Assembly (NCBI RefSeq): GCF_036250675.1 | Contig: NZ_CP109592.1 | Location: 7,130,001 to 7,194,000, forward strand | Source of the DNA: Streptomyces sp. NBC_01689 | Lineage (GTDB): Bacteria; Actinomycetota; Actinomycetes; Streptomycetales; Streptomycetaceae | Length of the DNA stretch: 64,000 bases | Direction of reading: 5' to 3' | Shown: piece after piece, positions 24,467-34,140 of the stretch | Layout of the letters: each line of letters begins with the position of its first letter | Position numbering within the stretch: position 1 is the stretch's first letter | Notes under the pieces: generated by a model | What the model was told of the DNA's origin: nothing | The model's database searches: none | Seen by the model: only the letters and a program-made list of their open reading frames with translations | Program-made: the position numbers and the translations under genes

Positions 24467-25360
24467 TCAGCTCTCCTGCAGCGCGCTGCGGACCACGTCG
24501 GGCTTGTTCGTGATGACGCCGTCCACGCCGTAGCCCGTCAGACGCCGGGCCGAGTCCGCGTCGTCCACGGTCCAGACGAAGACGCCCACGGGTCTTCCGT
24601 GCGGTCCCTTGAAGGCGTGGACCGCGGCGACGTAGCCGGGGGTGAGGGAGGCGCTGTCCGGGTTGATCAGGTCGGTGAACCGCGCGTACTCGCGCACCTG
24701 TGTGTACGTCGGCGTGCCCAGGAACGCCGTCGTGATCCCGGGACGCAGATCGTGGACCGTGCGCACGCTCCGCGCGCTGAAGCTCTGGACGACCAGCCGG
24801 TTGCGGAGATGGTCCGCGTCGAGCCAGCCCTCGTTGCTCAGCAGATCGAGCGTCTCCCGCTCGATGCCCGGATAGAGTTCCGGGTTCTTGATCTCCAGGA
24901 CGAGCTTCTGGTGGTTGTGCGAGACCCGCTCCATGTACTGCCGCAGCGTCGGCACGCGCGTACCGGCGTACCGGCGGCCGAGCCAACTGCCCGCGTCGAG
25001 GCGCGCGATCTCCGCGGCGGTGAAGTCCTTGACCTTCCAGGGAGCCCGGCGCGGGTAGAGCTTCTCGACATCGGTCGTGCGGGCCAGCGTGGCGTCGTGG
25101 AGGACGACGAGTTTGCCGTCCTTGGTCCGCTGGACGTCGTTCTCGACCCAGTCGAAGCCCATCGCGGCGGCCTTGTCGATGGAGGCCAGGGTGTTCTCGG
25201 GCGCGTAGGCGGAGGCGCCACGGTGCGCGACGATCACGACACCGCCGTCCGGGGCGCCGGCCCGCGCGCGGGGAGCGGGCAGTATCGAGGTCGTGCCCCC
25301 CAGGAGCATGGTCCCCCCGATGAGCGCGGCGGTCGTGGCGGCGGCAACGCGCGCGTGCAT
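24467..25360 (-). CDS. Secreted glycerophosphodiester phosphodiesterase
   Basis: A 297-residue GDPD-family TIM-barrel enzyme that splits glycerophosphodiesters to glycerol 3-phosphate and an alcohol. A Sec signal peptide (about 35 residues, ending ...PRARA) indicates export. Catalytic blocks are AHRGASAYAPENTLAS with the essential His, and WVENDVQRTKDGKLVVLHD with the metal-binding Glu/Asp and second His. It ends with the family's VFVWTVDDADSARRLTGYGVDGVITNKPD. It starts at ATG 25360 with GAGGAG 5 nt upstream. A likely role is phosphate and glycerol scavenging from lipids or teichoic acids. Confidence 0.94.
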   Translation of the reverse strand: MHARVAAATTAALIGGTMLLGGTTSILPAPRARAGAPDGGVVIVAHRGASAYAPENTLASIDKAAAMGFDWVENDVQRTKDGKLVVLHDATLARTTDVEKLYPRRAPWKVKDFTAAEIARLDAGSWLGRRYAGTRVPTLRQYMERVSHNHQKLVLEIKNPELYPGIERETLDLLSNEGWLDADHLRNRLVVQSFSARSVRTVHDLRPGITTAFLGTPTYTQVREYARFTDLINPDSASLTPGYVAAVHAFKGPHGRPVGVFVWTVDDADSARRLTGYGVDGVITNKPDVVRSALQES

Positions 25361-25637
25361 GCGTACTCCTCGCGTCGGTCGATCACTTACAGCCCAAGAG
25401 TGACAGCAAGGAGTGACGCATGAGGGAGGTGCGGCGGGTGTGGGGCGAATGGAGTTGGCCAAGTCCGCTCACCGGCAACGCACAAGTGCGGTGACATCGT
25501 GATTCTTTGCCGGAAAATCGTTCGACCATTCCGGTGGGGGTCATACTCTCTGCCTCACCTCCGGCCGCCGACACGGCCCGGAGAGCGGGGGCGTTCCTGG
25601 GAATTCTGGTGCAAAAGGGCGGGAAGGACAGCCGTAC

Positions 25638-26504
25638 ATGCAGGGCACGATCGACGGCTTCAGTTACGGACTCGTCACACCGGTGGTGGCGTTCCTCATG
25701 GCCTGCCTGGGTGGCGCGCTCGGCCTGCGGTGCACCACCAGATCGATGCTCGCCACCCGTTCCTGGCGGGCCGGCTGGCTCGCGCTCGGCTCGGCCGCCA
25801 TCGCCTCCGGCATCTGGACCATGCACTTCGTCGCCATGATGGGGTTCTCCGTCGAGGAGACCCCGATCCACTACGACAGACCCACCACGTTCGCGAGCCT
25901 GGGCGTGGCCATCGTCATGGTCGGCATCGGCATCTTCATCGTGGGCCACCGCGGCGCCACCGGAACGGCACTGTTCACCGGGGGCACCATCACCGGTCTG
26001 GGAATCGCCTCGATGCACTACCTGGGCATGGCCGGGATGCGCCTGAACGGGAAACTGGAGTACAACACGCTCACCGTCTCCGCCTCGGTCGTCATCGCCG
26101 TCGTCGCCGCCATCACCGCGCTGTGGGCGGCGGGGCAGGTCCGGGGGTTCCTCTGGAGCGTGGGCGCCAGCCTCGTCATGGGGCTGGCGGTCAGCGGCAT
26201 GCACTACACGGGCATGGCCGCCCTCAGCGTCCACCTCCACCACACCGCCGGCACCCCCGAGGGCGACTCGGCCACCTCCCTGCTGGCGCCCATGATGATC
26301 GGCCCGCTGGTCTTCCTCTGCCTGGCCGCCGTCGTCGTGATGTTCGACCCCAGGATGGTGTCGGGCAAGCCCGACCGGCCCGCCGTCGAGCGCATCCCCG
26401 GCATTCCGGCCCACCCCGTCGGCCGACACCCCGGCCACCGGCCCCAGCGGCGACCCGGCCACGACCGCGCCCACCGGAGCGTGCGCACCCCGCAGAGCCG
26501 CTGA
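25638..26504 (+). CDS. MHYT-domain membrane protein
   Basis: A 288-residue protein with seven predicted helices. Three signature motifs, [15 protein letters not shown] and MHYTGMAAL, each sit at a helix end; they are proposed to bind copper and sense diatomic gases or redox state. No GGDEF, EAL or other output domain follows, and the C-terminal 45 residues are an Arg/Pro/His-rich tail. It starts at ATG 25638. The gene ends 40 bp before uvrB, with the uvrB promoter lying directly after its stop. How it signals is unknown. Confidence 0.93.
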   Translation: MQGTIDGFSYGLVTPVVAFLMACLGGALGLRCTTRSMLATRSWRAGWLALGSAAIASGIWTMHFVAMMGFSVEETPIHYDRPTTFASLGVAIVMVGIGIFIVGHRGATGTALFTGGTITGLGIASMHYLGMAGMRLNGKLEYNTLTVSASVVIAVVAAITALWAAGQVRGFLWSVGASLVMGLAVSGMHYTGMAALSVHLHHTAGTPEGDSATSLLAPMMIGPLVFLCLAAVVVMFDPRMVSGKPDRPAVERIPGIPAHPVGRHPGHRPQRRPGHDRAHRSVRTPQSR

Positions 26505-26514
26505 CCGGACCCCG

Positions 26515-26537
26515 TTGTCAGTGCGGGGTCGTACGGT
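26515..26537 (+). promoter_or_regulatory. RecA-NDp/PafBC-type DNA-damage promoter of uvrB
   Basis: TTGTCAGTG (26515-26523), eight bases, TACGGT (26532-26537): an exact match to TTGTCRGTG-N8-TAN3T. The uvrB ATG follows 7 nt later, so the mRNA is probably leaderless. Confidence 0.87.
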
Positions 26538-26544
26538 GGAACCC

Positions 26545-28677
26545 ATGCGGCCCGTATCAAAGATCGAACGTTCGGTGGCGCCCTTCGAGGTCGTCAGCCC
26601 CTACCAGCCGAGCGGTGACCAGCCGGCGGCCATCGCCGAGCTGGAAAAGCGCGTCCGCGCAGGTGAGAAGGATGTCGTCCTGCTGGGCGCGACCGGCACC
26701 GGCAAGTCCGCCACCACCGCGTGGATGATCGAGAAACTCCAGCGCCCCACGCTCGTCATGGCACCGAACAAGACGCTGGCCGCCCAGCTGGCCAACGAGT
26801 TCCGCGAGCTGCTCCCGAACAACGCGGTCGAGTACTTCGTCTCTTACTACGACTACTACCAGCCCGAGGCCTACGTCCCCCAGTCGGACACCTACATCGA
26901 GAAGGACTCCTCGATCAACGAGGAGGTCGAACGGCTGCGCCACTCCGCGACCAACTCGCTGCTCACCCGGCGTGACGTCGTGGTCGTCGCCTCGGTCTCC
27001 TGCATCTACGGCCTCGGCACGCCGCAGGAGTACGTCGACCGGATGGTCAGCCTCAAGGTCGGCGACGAGATCGACCGCGACGACCTGCTGCGCCGCTTCG
27101 TCGACATCCAGTACACCCGTAACGACGTGGCGTTCGCCCGCGGCACCTTCCGGGTCCGCGGCGACACCATCGAGATCTTCCCGGTCTACGAGGAGCTCGC
27201 CGTCCGCATCGAGATGTTCGGCGACGAGATCGAGGCGCTCTCCACGCTGCACCCGCTCACCGGCGAGGTCATCAGCGACGACGAACAGGTCTACGTGTTC
27301 CCGGCGACCCACTACGTGGCGGGTCCCGAGCGCATGGAGCGCGCCGTCAACGACATCGAGAAGGAGCTCGGCGAGCGCCTCGCCGAACTGGAGAAGCAGG
27401 GCAAGCTCCTGGAGGCCCAGCGGCTGCGGATGCGCACCACGTACGACCTCGAGATGCTGCGCCAGATCGGTTCGTGCTCGGGTGTGGAGAACTACTCGAT
27501 GCACTTCGACGGCCGTGAGCCGGGCTCCCCGCCGAACACGCTCATCGACTACTTCCCGGACGACTTCCTGCTCGTCATCGACGAGTCGCACAACACCGTG
27601 CCGCAGATCGGCGCCATGTACGAGGGTGACGCCTCCCGCAAGCGCACGCTCGTCGACCACGGCTTCCGGCTGCCCTCGGCCCTGGACAACCGCCCCCTAA
27701 AATGGGAGGAGTTCCAGGAGCGGATCGGGCAGACCGTCTACCTGTCGGCGACCCCGGGCAAGTACGAGCTGTCCCGCGCCGACGGCTACGTCGAGCAGAT
27801 CATCCGGCCCACCGGCCTGATCGACCCCGAGGTCGTCGTCAAACCCACCGAGGGCCAGATCGACGACCTGGTGCACGAGATCCGCGAGCGCACCGCGAAG
27901 GACGAACGCGTCCTGGTCACCACACTCACCAAGAAGATGGCCGAGGACCTGACCGACTACTTCCTGGAACTCGGCATCCAGGTGCGCTATCTGCACAGCG
28001 ACGTCGACACCCTGCGCCGGGTCGAGTTGCTGCGCGAGCTGCGCGCGGGTGAGTTCGACGTCCTCGTCGGCATCAACCTGCTGCGGGAGGGCCTCGACCT
28101 GCCCGAGGTGTCCCTGGTCGCGATCCTCGACGCCGACAAGGAGGGCTTCCTGCGCTCCGGCACCTCCCTGATCCAGACCATCGGCCGCGCGGCGCGCAAC
28201 GTCTCCGGCCAGGTCCACATGTACGCGGACCGGATCACCCCGGCGATGGAGAAGGCCATCGACGAGACCAACCGACGGCGCGAGAAGCAGGTCGCGTACA
28301 ACGAGGAGCGGGGCATCGACCCCCAGCCCCTCCGCAAGAAGATCAACGACATCGTGGCGCAGATCGCCCGCGAGGACGTCGACACGGAGCAGCTGCTCGG
28401 CTCGGGCTACCGCAAGGGGAAGGACGGCAAGGGCGCCAAGGCCCCGGTGCCCTCGCTCGGCGGCAAGGCGGCCAAGTCCGCCAAGTCCGCCAAGAACGCC
28501 GCGAAGGTCCCGACCGACCGCCCCGCTGCCGAGCTCACCGAACAGATCGAGGAGCTGACGGAGCGCATGCGGGCCGCCGCGGCCGACCTCCAGTTCGAGA
28601 TCGCGGCCCGGCTGCGCGACGAGGTGTCGGAGATGAAGAAGGAACTGCGTCAGATGAAGGAAGCGGGCCTGGCCTGA
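26545..28677 (+). CDS. uvrB: Excinuclease ABC subunit B
   Basis: A 710-residue helicase-like subunit of nucleotide excision repair. UvrB receives the lesion from UvrA, opens the DNA and recruits UvrC. Walker A is [11 protein letters not shown] (Lys54). The damage-probing beta-hairpin region reads [16 protein letters not shown], and helicase motifs include IDESHNT and TIGRAARN. A Lys/Ala/Gly-rich linker (about residues 625-660: KGKDGKGAK..., [14 protein letters not shown]) separates the helicase core from the C-terminal UVR coiled coil that contacts UvrC. It starts at ATG 26545, 7 nt after the -10 box of the damage promoter. No Shine-Dalgarno is present. Confidence 0.98.
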   Translation: MRPVSKIERSVAPFEVVSPYQPSGDQPAAIAELEKRVRAGEKDVVLLGATGTGKSATTAWMIEKLQRPTLVMAPNKTLAAQLANEFRELLPNNAVEYFVSYYDYYQPEAYVPQSDTYIEKDSSINEEVERLRHSATNSLLTRRDVVVVASVSCIYGLGTPQEYVDRMVSLKVGDEIDRDDLLRRFVDIQYTRNDVAFARGTFRVRGDTIEIFPVYEELAVRIEMFGDEIEALSTLHPLTGEVISDDEQVYVFPATHYVAGPERMERAVNDIEKELGERLAELEKQGKLLEAQRLRMRTTYDLEMLRQIGSCSGVENYSMHFDGREPGSPPNTLIDYFPDDFLLVIDESHNTVPQIGAMYEGDASRKRTLVDHGFRLPSALDNRPLKWEEFQERIGQTVYLSATPGKYELSRADGYVEQIIRPTGLIDPEVVVKPTEGQIDDLVHEIRERTAKDERVLVTTLTKKMAEDLTDYFLELGIQVRYLHSDVDTLRRVELLRELRAGEFDVLVGINLLREGLDLPEVSLVAILDADKEGFLRSGTSLIQTIGRAARNVSGQVHMYADRITPAMEKAIDETNRRREKQVAYNEERGIDPQPLRKKINDIVAQIAREDVDTEQLLGSGYRKGKDGKGAKAPVPSLGGKAAKSAKSAKNAAKVPTDRPAAELTEQIEELTERMRAAAADLQFEIAARLRDEVSEMKKELRQMKEAGLA

Positions 28678-28750
28678 CGCCCCCTCGACCGCACCGGACC
28701 CCGGCGGACACGCGCTGTGTTGCAAGACCGACACAAAGCGCGCCACGGGG

Positions 28751-28780
28751 TTCGGCACGGTCGGTGGCGCTGCGTAGGGT
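28751..28780 (+). promoter_or_regulatory. Promoter candidate of the terD-like gene
   Basis: TTCGGC (28751-28756) and TAGGGT (28775-28780) with an 18-bp spacer, about 50 bp before the GTG. The -10 box fits Streptomyces vegetative promoters; the -35 is weak. A shaky hairpin (GCGCT with AGCGC, about 28711-28742) after uvrB may terminate that gene. Confidence 0.4.
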
Positions 28781-28836
28781 TCTGGTCATCCGTGGACTCC
28801 ACGGCAACAGGGGACAGTTCGAGAGGGGATCAGCGC

Positions 28837-29415
28837 GTGACGGTCAACATGACCAAGGGTCAGGCCATCAGTCTGCAGAAGAACGACGGGGGCACCCTCA
28901 GCGCGGTGCGCATGGGGCTCGGCTGGCAGGCGGCCCCCCGGCGCGGCCTGTTCGGCTCGCGCACCCGGGAGATCGACCTCGACGCCTCCGCCGTGCTGTT
29001 CGCGGACAAGCAGCCCGTCGACGTGGTGTTCTTCCGTCACCTCGTCAGCGACGACGGCTCCGTGCGGCACACCGGTGACAACCTGGTCGGCGGCGCGGGC
29101 CAGGGCGGTGACGACGAGTCGATCCTCGTCGACCTGCAGCGCATCCCGGTCCACATCGACCAGATCGTCTTCACCGTGAACTCCTTCACGGGACAGACGT
29201 TCCAGGAGGTGCAGAACGCGTTCTGCCGGCTGGTCGACGAGACCAACGGCCAGGAGCTCGCCCGCTACACCCTCGCGGGCGGCGGCCAGTACACCGCCCA
29301 GATCATGGCGAAGGTGCACCGCTCCGGCTCGGGCTGGCAGATGACGGCCATCGGCACACCCGCCAACGGCCGCACCTTCCAGGACCTGATGCCCACGATC
29401 CAGCCGCACCTGTAG
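28837..29415 (+). CDS. TerD-family stress protein
   Basis: A 192-residue TerD-domain protein, a calcium-binding family tied to tellurite resistance, envelope stress and, in Streptomyces, morphology. Typical blocks are [49 protein letters not shown], and the Ca-site region [20 protein letters not shown] start it at GTG 28837 with GAGAGGGG upstream; an internal ATG five codons in is also possible. A larger TerD-containing gene and terC follow on the same strand, forming a ter-type cluster. Confidence 0.93.
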   Translation: MTVNMTKGQAISLQKNDGGTLSAVRMGLGWQAAPRRGLFGSRTREIDLDASAVLFADKQPVDVVFFRHLVSDDGSVRHTGDNLVGGAGQGGDDESILVDLQRIPVHIDQIVFTVNSFTGQTFQEVQNAFCRLVDETNGQELARYTLAGGGQYTAQIMAKVHRSGSGWQMTAIGTPANGRTFQDLMPTIQPHL

Positions 29416-29457
29416 ACGGCCCGGCAGCAGGCACGAACGACACGGGGGGACAAGGCG

Positions 29458-31476
29458 ATGACGGCCGAGCTGGTCCGGGGGCAGAACCACCCGCTCTCCC
29501 AGGTCCGACTTGAGGTCCGGGTCTCGGCGGGCCGGCCGGTCGTGGCCGGGGCCACGCTCAGTGACGAGCAGGGCAGGGTCCGGGGCGTCGAGTGGGTGGC
29601 GCACCCGGGCGCGCCCACTCTTCCCGGACTTGAGGTCTCCAAGCAGGCGGCGGCGGACCACCGCCTCGCCTTCGATCTCGACGCCCTGCCGGGGACCGTG
29701 CACCGGGTCAGCGTCCTGCTCGCGCTCCCGACCGGCGCCGGTCCGGCCCGGTTCGGCGCCGTGGCCGCCCCCTTCGTCGCCGTGACCGGCCTCGACGGTT
29801 CCGAGGTCGCCAGCTACACCCTCACCGGTCTGGACAGCGAGTCGGCCGTCGTCGCCCTGGAGCTCTACCGCAGACAGGGCGCCTGGAAGGTGCGGGCCGT
29901 GGGCCAGGGGTACGCGGGCGGCCTCGCCGATCTCCTCGCCGACCAGGGACTGCCCGAGGCCCGCCGGCTCGCTGACAGCATCAACGAGGCGGTGGCACAG
30001 GGGCTCGCCCGCTCGGTGTCGGCGCCTCCGCCCCGTACGCCGGAGGGGGACCGCTCACGGCAGGCGGCCGCCTCGGCACCGGGACCCGACCAGCCCCACC
30101 CCGGACCACAGGGCGCCCCCGGGACCGTGCCCCCGCCCTCGTCCCCGTACGACACGCCCGGCGGTCAGGGGGACACCGTGCCCCGGCAGGCGTATCAGGG
30201 CGGCGGTGCGCAGACCGACCCCTCAGGCGTCGCCCAGCCGGCCCCGCCCGCCGGCGGCCCCATCGACTACAGCCACCCCGGCCGGCAGACCTCGGCGCCT
30301 CCGCCACCCCCGCCGACCGCGCCCCCGACCCCGCCGGGACAGCCCGCGCGGCCCGTCGCGGGCGACGCGACCGGCTGGTCCATGGAGGAGCGGCTCTACA
30401 ACCAGGTGTGGGGGATGTTCGAGGACCTGGCCCGCGCCACGGCCGCCTATCGCAGTGCCGTCGACTTCGCCGACTCCCGCATGGAGCAGGAGCTCGACAG
30501 GGCGCTGTCCGACCCGCGCAGCCGCATCGGCGGACACGGCGACGCCGCCCGCGAGGTCGCGCAGGCCAAGCACGCCGACCTGGTCGACCAGGCCCGCGCC
30601 GCGCTCGACCGCGACCTCGCCCAGCTCACCGCCGAGTCCGAGGTGGTCGAGCCCGCGCTGCCGGCGGCGTACGCACGCTGGGACAACCCGGTGTGGCACG
30701 CCTACCGGGTGCCCATGGAGATCCCCATGGCCGTGCGCCTCGGTGACCTCCGGCTGCCCGAGAGCGGAGAGCTGAGCATTCCGCTGCTGGTCCGGCTGCC
30801 GCTGGAGCGCGGTCTGTGGATCGACAGCGGACGAACCACGCGCGAGGACTCGCTCGCCGACCCCGACGAGCTGCGCCGGCTCGCGATGGACACGGCGGTG
30901 GCGAACGCCGCGCGGCTCCTCGCCGTCTATCCCGTGGGCGAGTTCACGGTGCACGTCATCGATCCGGCCGGTTCCGCGGCCTCGTCCCTCGCGCCGCTGG
31001 TGCGCTCAGGGGTGCTCGCCGGCCCGCCGGCCGCGGGCGCCACGGGTGTGGCCGACGTCCTGACCCGGCTCACCCAGCGTGTCGACCTGGTGCAGATGGC
31101 GGTGCGCGGCAGAGCCGCCGACGCGTTGCCGCCCGGTCTCGACACCGCGGAGCAGCTGCTGATCGTCAACGACTTCCCGCACGGTTTCGACGACCGTGCC
31201 GTGACCCAGCTGCGGTATCTCGCGGACGAGGGACCGGCCGTCGGCGTCCATCTGATGGTGGTGGCCGACCGGGAGGACGCAGCGGGCTTCGGGCCCCTGC
31301 TGGATCCCATGTGGCGTGCGCTGCTGCGGCTCTCACCGGTCCCCGACGATCACCTCGCCGACCCCTGGGTCGGCCACGCCTGGACGTACGAGCCCGCGCT
31401 CGTCCCGCGGGGCAGCGAGGTGCTCCAGCAGGTGCTCTCCCGGGTCGCCGCAGCTCGCCGTCCTTGGGATCGTTGA
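29458..31476 (+). CDS. Large protein with N-terminal TerD domain and C-terminal NTPase-like region
   Basis: A 672-residue cytoplasmic protein. Residues 1-170 form a TerD-type domain, with family ending ALELYRRQGAWKVRAVGQGYAGGLADLL. Residues 185-305 are a Pro/Gly-rich disordered linker. Residues 310-400 are helical, and the rest (about 410-670) has an alpha/beta region (LLIVNDFPHGFDD; VGVHLMVVADRED) that reminds me of FtsK/HerA-type ATPase folds. I find no Walker A, so catalysis is doubtful. It follows the small TerD gene after 42 bp and is probably in the same operon. Similar proteins appear in actinobacterial ter clusters; the function is not known. Confidence 0.82.
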   Translation: MTAELVRGQNHPLSQVRLEVRVSAGRPVVAGATLSDEQGRVRGVEWVAHPGAPTLPGLEVSKQAAADHRLAFDLDALPGTVHRVSVLLALPTGAGPARFGAVAAPFVAVTGLDGSEVASYTLTGLDSESAVVALELYRRQGAWKVRAVGQGYAGGLADLLADQGLPEARRLADSINEAVAQGLARSVSAPPPRTPEGDRSRQAAASAPGPDQPHPGPQGAPGTVPPPSSPYDTPGGQGDTVPRQAYQGGGAQTDPSGVAQPAPPAGGPIDYSHPGRQTSAPPPPPPTAPPTPPGQPARPVAGDATGWSMEERLYNQVWGMFEDLARATAAYRSAVDFADSRMEQELDRALSDPRSRIGGHGDAAREVAQAKHADLVDQARAALDRDLAQLTAESEVVEPALPAAYARWDNPVWHAYRVPMEIPMAVRLGDLRLPESGELSIPLLVRLPLERGLWIDSGRTTREDSLADPDELRRLAMDTAVANAARLLAVYPVGEFTVHVIDPAGSAASSLAPLVRSGVLAGPPAAGATGVADVLTRLTQRVDLVQMAVRGRAADALPPGLDTAEQLLIVNDFPHGFDDRAVTQLRYLADEGPAVGVHLMVVADREDAAGFGPLLDPMWRALLRLSPVPDDHLADPWVGHAWTYEPALVPRGSEVLQQVLSRVAAARRPWDR

Positions 31477-31482
31477 ACCTTC

Positions 31483-31513
31483 GAAGCGCTTCACCAAGCA
31501 TCGGTAAAGCGCT
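31483..31513 (+). terminator. Terminator-like hairpin after the ter operon genes
   Basis: AGCGCTT (31485-31491) can pair with AAGCGCT (31507-31513) across a 15-nt loop; the left arm is itself part of the palindrome GAAGCGCTTC (31483-31492). It begins 6 bp after the stop codon. Confidence 0.4.
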
Positions 31514-31550
31514 CTGACCAGCGAATTTGGTACTTCTTTTACTAATCCCT

Positions 31551-31579
31551 TTACCTTCACTTGGTAATTCGGGTACTCT
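31551..31579 (+). promoter_or_regulatory. Promoter of the riboswitch-terC transcript
   Basis: TTACCT (31551-31556), 17-bp spacer, TACTCT (31574-31579). It lies in an unusually AT-rich patch (about 31520-31572). The predicted start, about 31586, coincides with the 5' end of the riboswitch aptamer. Confidence 0.5.
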
Positions 31580-31585
31580 CGTTCT

Positions 31586-31757
31586 CACGGAGGGGAGTAC
31601 TCCCTACCTGCTGCGGCGAGCCCGTCAATACGGATCAGGCCAGATCCCGGGGCGTCGGCCCGTGACCGGAAGGCGCATCACGCGCCCCACCGGACACGGG
31701 TGGAAGAGACCTCCGGTAGCGACGACGCTGAAATCTGCCGTTACGTACTGCCGGAGG
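31586..31757 (+). promoter_or_regulatory. yybP-ykoY (Mn2+) riboswitch with ribosome-site-sequestering switch, upstream of terC
   Basis: The three conserved yybP-ykoY elements appear in order: GGGGAGTA (31592-31599), GTCAATACGG (about 31626-31635) and AGACCTCCG (31707-31715). P1 is CGGAGG (31588-31593) with CCTCCG (31710-31715). The same CCTCCGG strand (as CCTCCGGTAG, 31710-31719) is complementary over 10 bp to CTGCCGGAGG (31748-31757), which contains the Shine-Dalgarno of terC. Mn2+ binding would hold P1, free the ribosome site and switch translation on. TerC/Alx/MntP genes are classic targets of this riboswitch class. Confidence 0.85.
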
Positions 31758-31761
31758 CGCA

Positions 31762-32751
31762 GTGGATGTTTCCTTGACCCTTTGGGTCCTCACGATCCTG
31801 GGCCTTGCCGCCCTCATCACGGTCGACTTCTTCATCGGCCGCAAACCGCACGACGTCTCGATCAAGGAAGCCGGAATCTGGACACTCGTCTGGATCGCCC
31901 TGGCCGGCCTGTTCGGGCTGGGGCTGCTTCTCTTCTCCGGCGGCCAGCCGGCCGGAGAGTTCTTCGCGGGCTTCATCACCGAGAAGTCGCTGAGCGTGGA
32001 CAACCTCTTCGTCTTCGTCCTGATCATGGCGAAGTTCGCGGTGCCCTCGCAGTACCAGCAGCGTGTACTCCTCATCGGTGTGCTCATCGCGCTCGTCCTG
32101 CGCGCGGTCTTCATCGCCGCCGGCGCCGCGATCATCGCGAACTTCGCGTGGGTCTTCTACATCTTCGGCGCCTTCCTCATCTACACGGCCTGGAAGCTGA
32201 TCCAGGAGGCCCGGGCCGACGAGGACGAGGAGGAGTTCGAGGAGAACCGCCTGCTCAAGGCGGCGGAGCGGCGCTTCGGCGTGGCCGACCGCTACCACGG
32301 CACCAAGCTGTGGATCCAGCAGAACGGCAAGCGCGTCATGACCCCGATGCTGGTCGTGATGCTCGCGATCGGCACCACCGACGTGCTCTTCGCCCTGGAC
32401 TCCATCCCCGCGATCTTCGGCCTGACCCAGGACCCGTACATCGTGTTCACGGCCAACGCGTTCGCGCTGATGGGTCTGCGTCAGCTGTACTTCCTGATCG
32501 GCGGCCTGCTGAGGAAGCTGGTCCACCTCTCCTACGGCCTGTCCGTCATCCTCGGCTTCATCGGCGTCAAACTCGTCCTGCACGCGCTCCACGAGTCCGG
32601 CGTCCACGTCCCCGAGATATCCATCCCCGTCTCGCTCGGCGTGATCTGCGCGGTCCTGGTCGTCACGACCATCACCAGCCTGGTCGCGAGCAGGAAGCAG
32701 GCGGCCCGGGAGAACGCGGAAGATGCCCGGAAGGACAGCATCGACGTCTGA
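31762..32751 (+). CDS. terC: TerC-family integral membrane protein (Alx type)
   Basis: A 329-residue membrane protein with about eight helices. Family motifs are the acidic in-membrane TEKSLSVDNLFVFVLIM and TTDVLFALDSIPAIFG, which carry the Asp residues thought to move metal ions. A charged cytoplasmic loop (DEDEEEFEENRLLKAAERRF) sits in the middle. The start GTG 31762 has GGAGG at 31753-31757, inside the riboswitch switching helix. TerC/Alx proteins are linked to Mn2+ export and metallation of exported enzymes, which agrees with the yybP-ykoY leader. A strong terminator follows. Confidence 0.95.
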   Translation: MDVSLTLWVLTILGLAALITVDFFIGRKPHDVSIKEAGIWTLVWIALAGLFGLGLLLFSGGQPAGEFFAGFITEKSLSVDNLFVFVLIMAKFAVPSQYQQRVLLIGVLIALVLRAVFIAAGAAIIANFAWVFYIFGAFLIYTAWKLIQEARADEDEEEFEENRLLKAAERRFGVADRYHGTKLWIQQNGKRVMTPMLVVMLAIGTTDVLFALDSIPAIFGLTQDPYIVFTANAFALMGLRQLYFLIGGLLRKLVHLSYGLSVILGFIGVKLVLHALHESGVHVPEISIPVSLGVICAVLVVTTITSLVASRKQAARENAEDARKDSIDV

Positions 32752-32779
32752 CCCCGCCGGACGCGAGGACGGGCGTCCA

Positions 32780-32816
32780 AGGAGGGGCGCGCACAGAACC
32801 GACGCGCGCCCCTCCT
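32780..32816 (+). terminator. Terminator of terC
   Basis: A perfect 13-bp stem, AGGAGGGGCGCGC (32780-32792) with its complement at 32804-32816, 11-nt loop, 29 bp after the terC stop. No U-tract. Confidence 0.85.
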
Positions 32817-32904
32817 GCCCCTCCCGCCGCTCCTGGTCACAGGGTGCGGCGGGTCACCGGGTCATCGGAATGCGGAGGCCGCCCGCGACTGCGACGATCG
32901 CTGC

Positions 32905-34005
32905 ATGATCGCTCCGCTCCGGTCACTGCTCACACGGTGGACGGCCGTCGTGCCCGTGGTCGCGGTGGTCCTGCTCGTCCTCACCTGGGGGCGTCATCTG
33001 CCCGGCGCGATGGTCGGGCTGGTGACCCTGGTGCTCGCGGGAGCGGTGCTGTCGGCCGTCCACCACGCGGAGGTGGTGGCGCACCGGGTCGGCGAGCCCT
33101 TCGGCTCCCTCGTCCTCGCCGTCGCCGTCACGATCATCGAGGTCGCCCTGATCGTCACCCTGATGGCGGACGGCGGAGCCAAGACCTCGACGCTCGCCCG
33201 CGACACGGTGTTCGCGGCGGTGATGATCACCTGCAACGGCATCGTCGGGGTGTGTCTGCTCGTCGCGTCCCTGCGTCACGGACTCGCCGTCTTCAATGCC
33301 GAGGGCACCGGCGCGGCCCTCGCGACCGTCGCCACGCTCGCCACCCTCAGCCTGGTCTTCCCGACCTTCACCACCAGCAAGCCGGGACCCGAGTTCTCCA
33401 CGACCCAGCTCACCTTCGCCGCCCTCGCCTCACTCGTCCTGTACGGCCTGTTCGTGACGACCCAGACCGTGCGGCACCGCGACTACTTTCTCCCGATCAC
33501 CCGCCAGGGCCAGGTGATCGACGTGGACGACCACGCCGACGCCCCGACCTCCCGCGCCGCCGGGGTCAGCCTGGGACTGCTCGCCCTCGCGCTCGTGGGC
33601 GTGGTCGGCCTCGCCAAGGGCGTCTCGCCCACCATCGAGTCCGGTGTGGAGGCGGCCGGGATGCCTCAGTCCGTGGTCGGCGTGATCATCGCCCTGCTCG
33701 TGCTCCTGCCCGAGACCATCGCCGCGCTGCGGTCGGCCCGTCGCGACCGTGTGCAGACCAGCCTCAACCTGGCTCTCGGCTCCGCGATGGCCAGCATCGG
33801 CCTGACGATCCCCGCGGTCGCGCTGGCGTCCGTCTGGCTCTCCGGGCCGCTCGTGCTCGGCCTCGGTCCCACCCATATGGTCCTGCTCGTGCTGACCGTG
33901 GTCGTGAGCTCCCTGACCGTCGTCCCGGGACGCGCCACGCCGCTCCAGGGAGGCGTCCATCTGGTGCTGTTCGCCGCCTACCTGGAACTGGCGGTCACCC
34001 CCTAG
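32905..34005 (+). CDS. Calcium/proton antiporter of the CaCA superfamily (ChaA-like)
   Basis: A 366-residue membrane protein with eleven or so helices. The two alpha repeats are recognisable as GEPFGSLVLAVAVTIIEVALI and, in the second half, LLVLLPETIAALRSARRDRVQTSLNLALGSAMASIGLTIP; the acidic residues in TIIEV and LPETI are the ion-binding Glu. It should move Ca2+ (or Na+/K+) outward against protons. It starts at ATG 32905; a GACGAT box 6 nt upstream and absence of a ribosome-binding site hint at a leaderless mRNA. It follows terC but has its own promoter region after the terminator. Confidence 0.92.
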   Translation: MIAPLRSLLTRWTAVVPVVAVVLLVLTWGRHLPGAMVGLVTLVLAGAVLSAVHHAEVVAHRVGEPFGSLVLAVAVTIIEVALIVTLMADGGAKTSTLARDTVFAAVMITCNGIVGVCLLVASLRHGLAVFNAEGTGAALATVATLATLSLVFPTFTTSKPGPEFSTTQLTFAALASLVLYGLFVTTQTVRHRDYFLPITRQGQVIDVDDHADAPTSRAAGVSLGLLALALVGVVGLAKGVSPTIESGVEAAGMPQSVVGVIIALLVLLPETIAALRSARRDRVQTSLNLALGSAMASIGLTIPAVALASVWLSGPLVLGLGPTHMVLLVLTVVVSSLTVVPGRATPLQGGVHLVLFAAYLELAVTP

Positions 34006-34020
34006 ACGGCCCCGCTCGGC

Positions 34021-34104
34021 CTCCGGGCCCGGACACGCCACCCCTGCCGGGCGCTTCGCCGCCTCCGGACCCGGACATGCCACCCTTGCCCGGCGTTCCG
34101 CCGC
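34021..34104. repeat. Two 42-bp direct repeats
   Basis: Two adjacent 42-bp copies (34021-34062, 34063-34104), about 86% identical, each starting ctccggRcccggacaYgcca. They sit in the 135-bp gap between two convergent transporter genes, in place of any clear terminator. Confidence 0.8.
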
Positions 34105-34140
34105 CCCCGTAGCCGACCGCCGTCCCTCGGCCCCCGGTGT

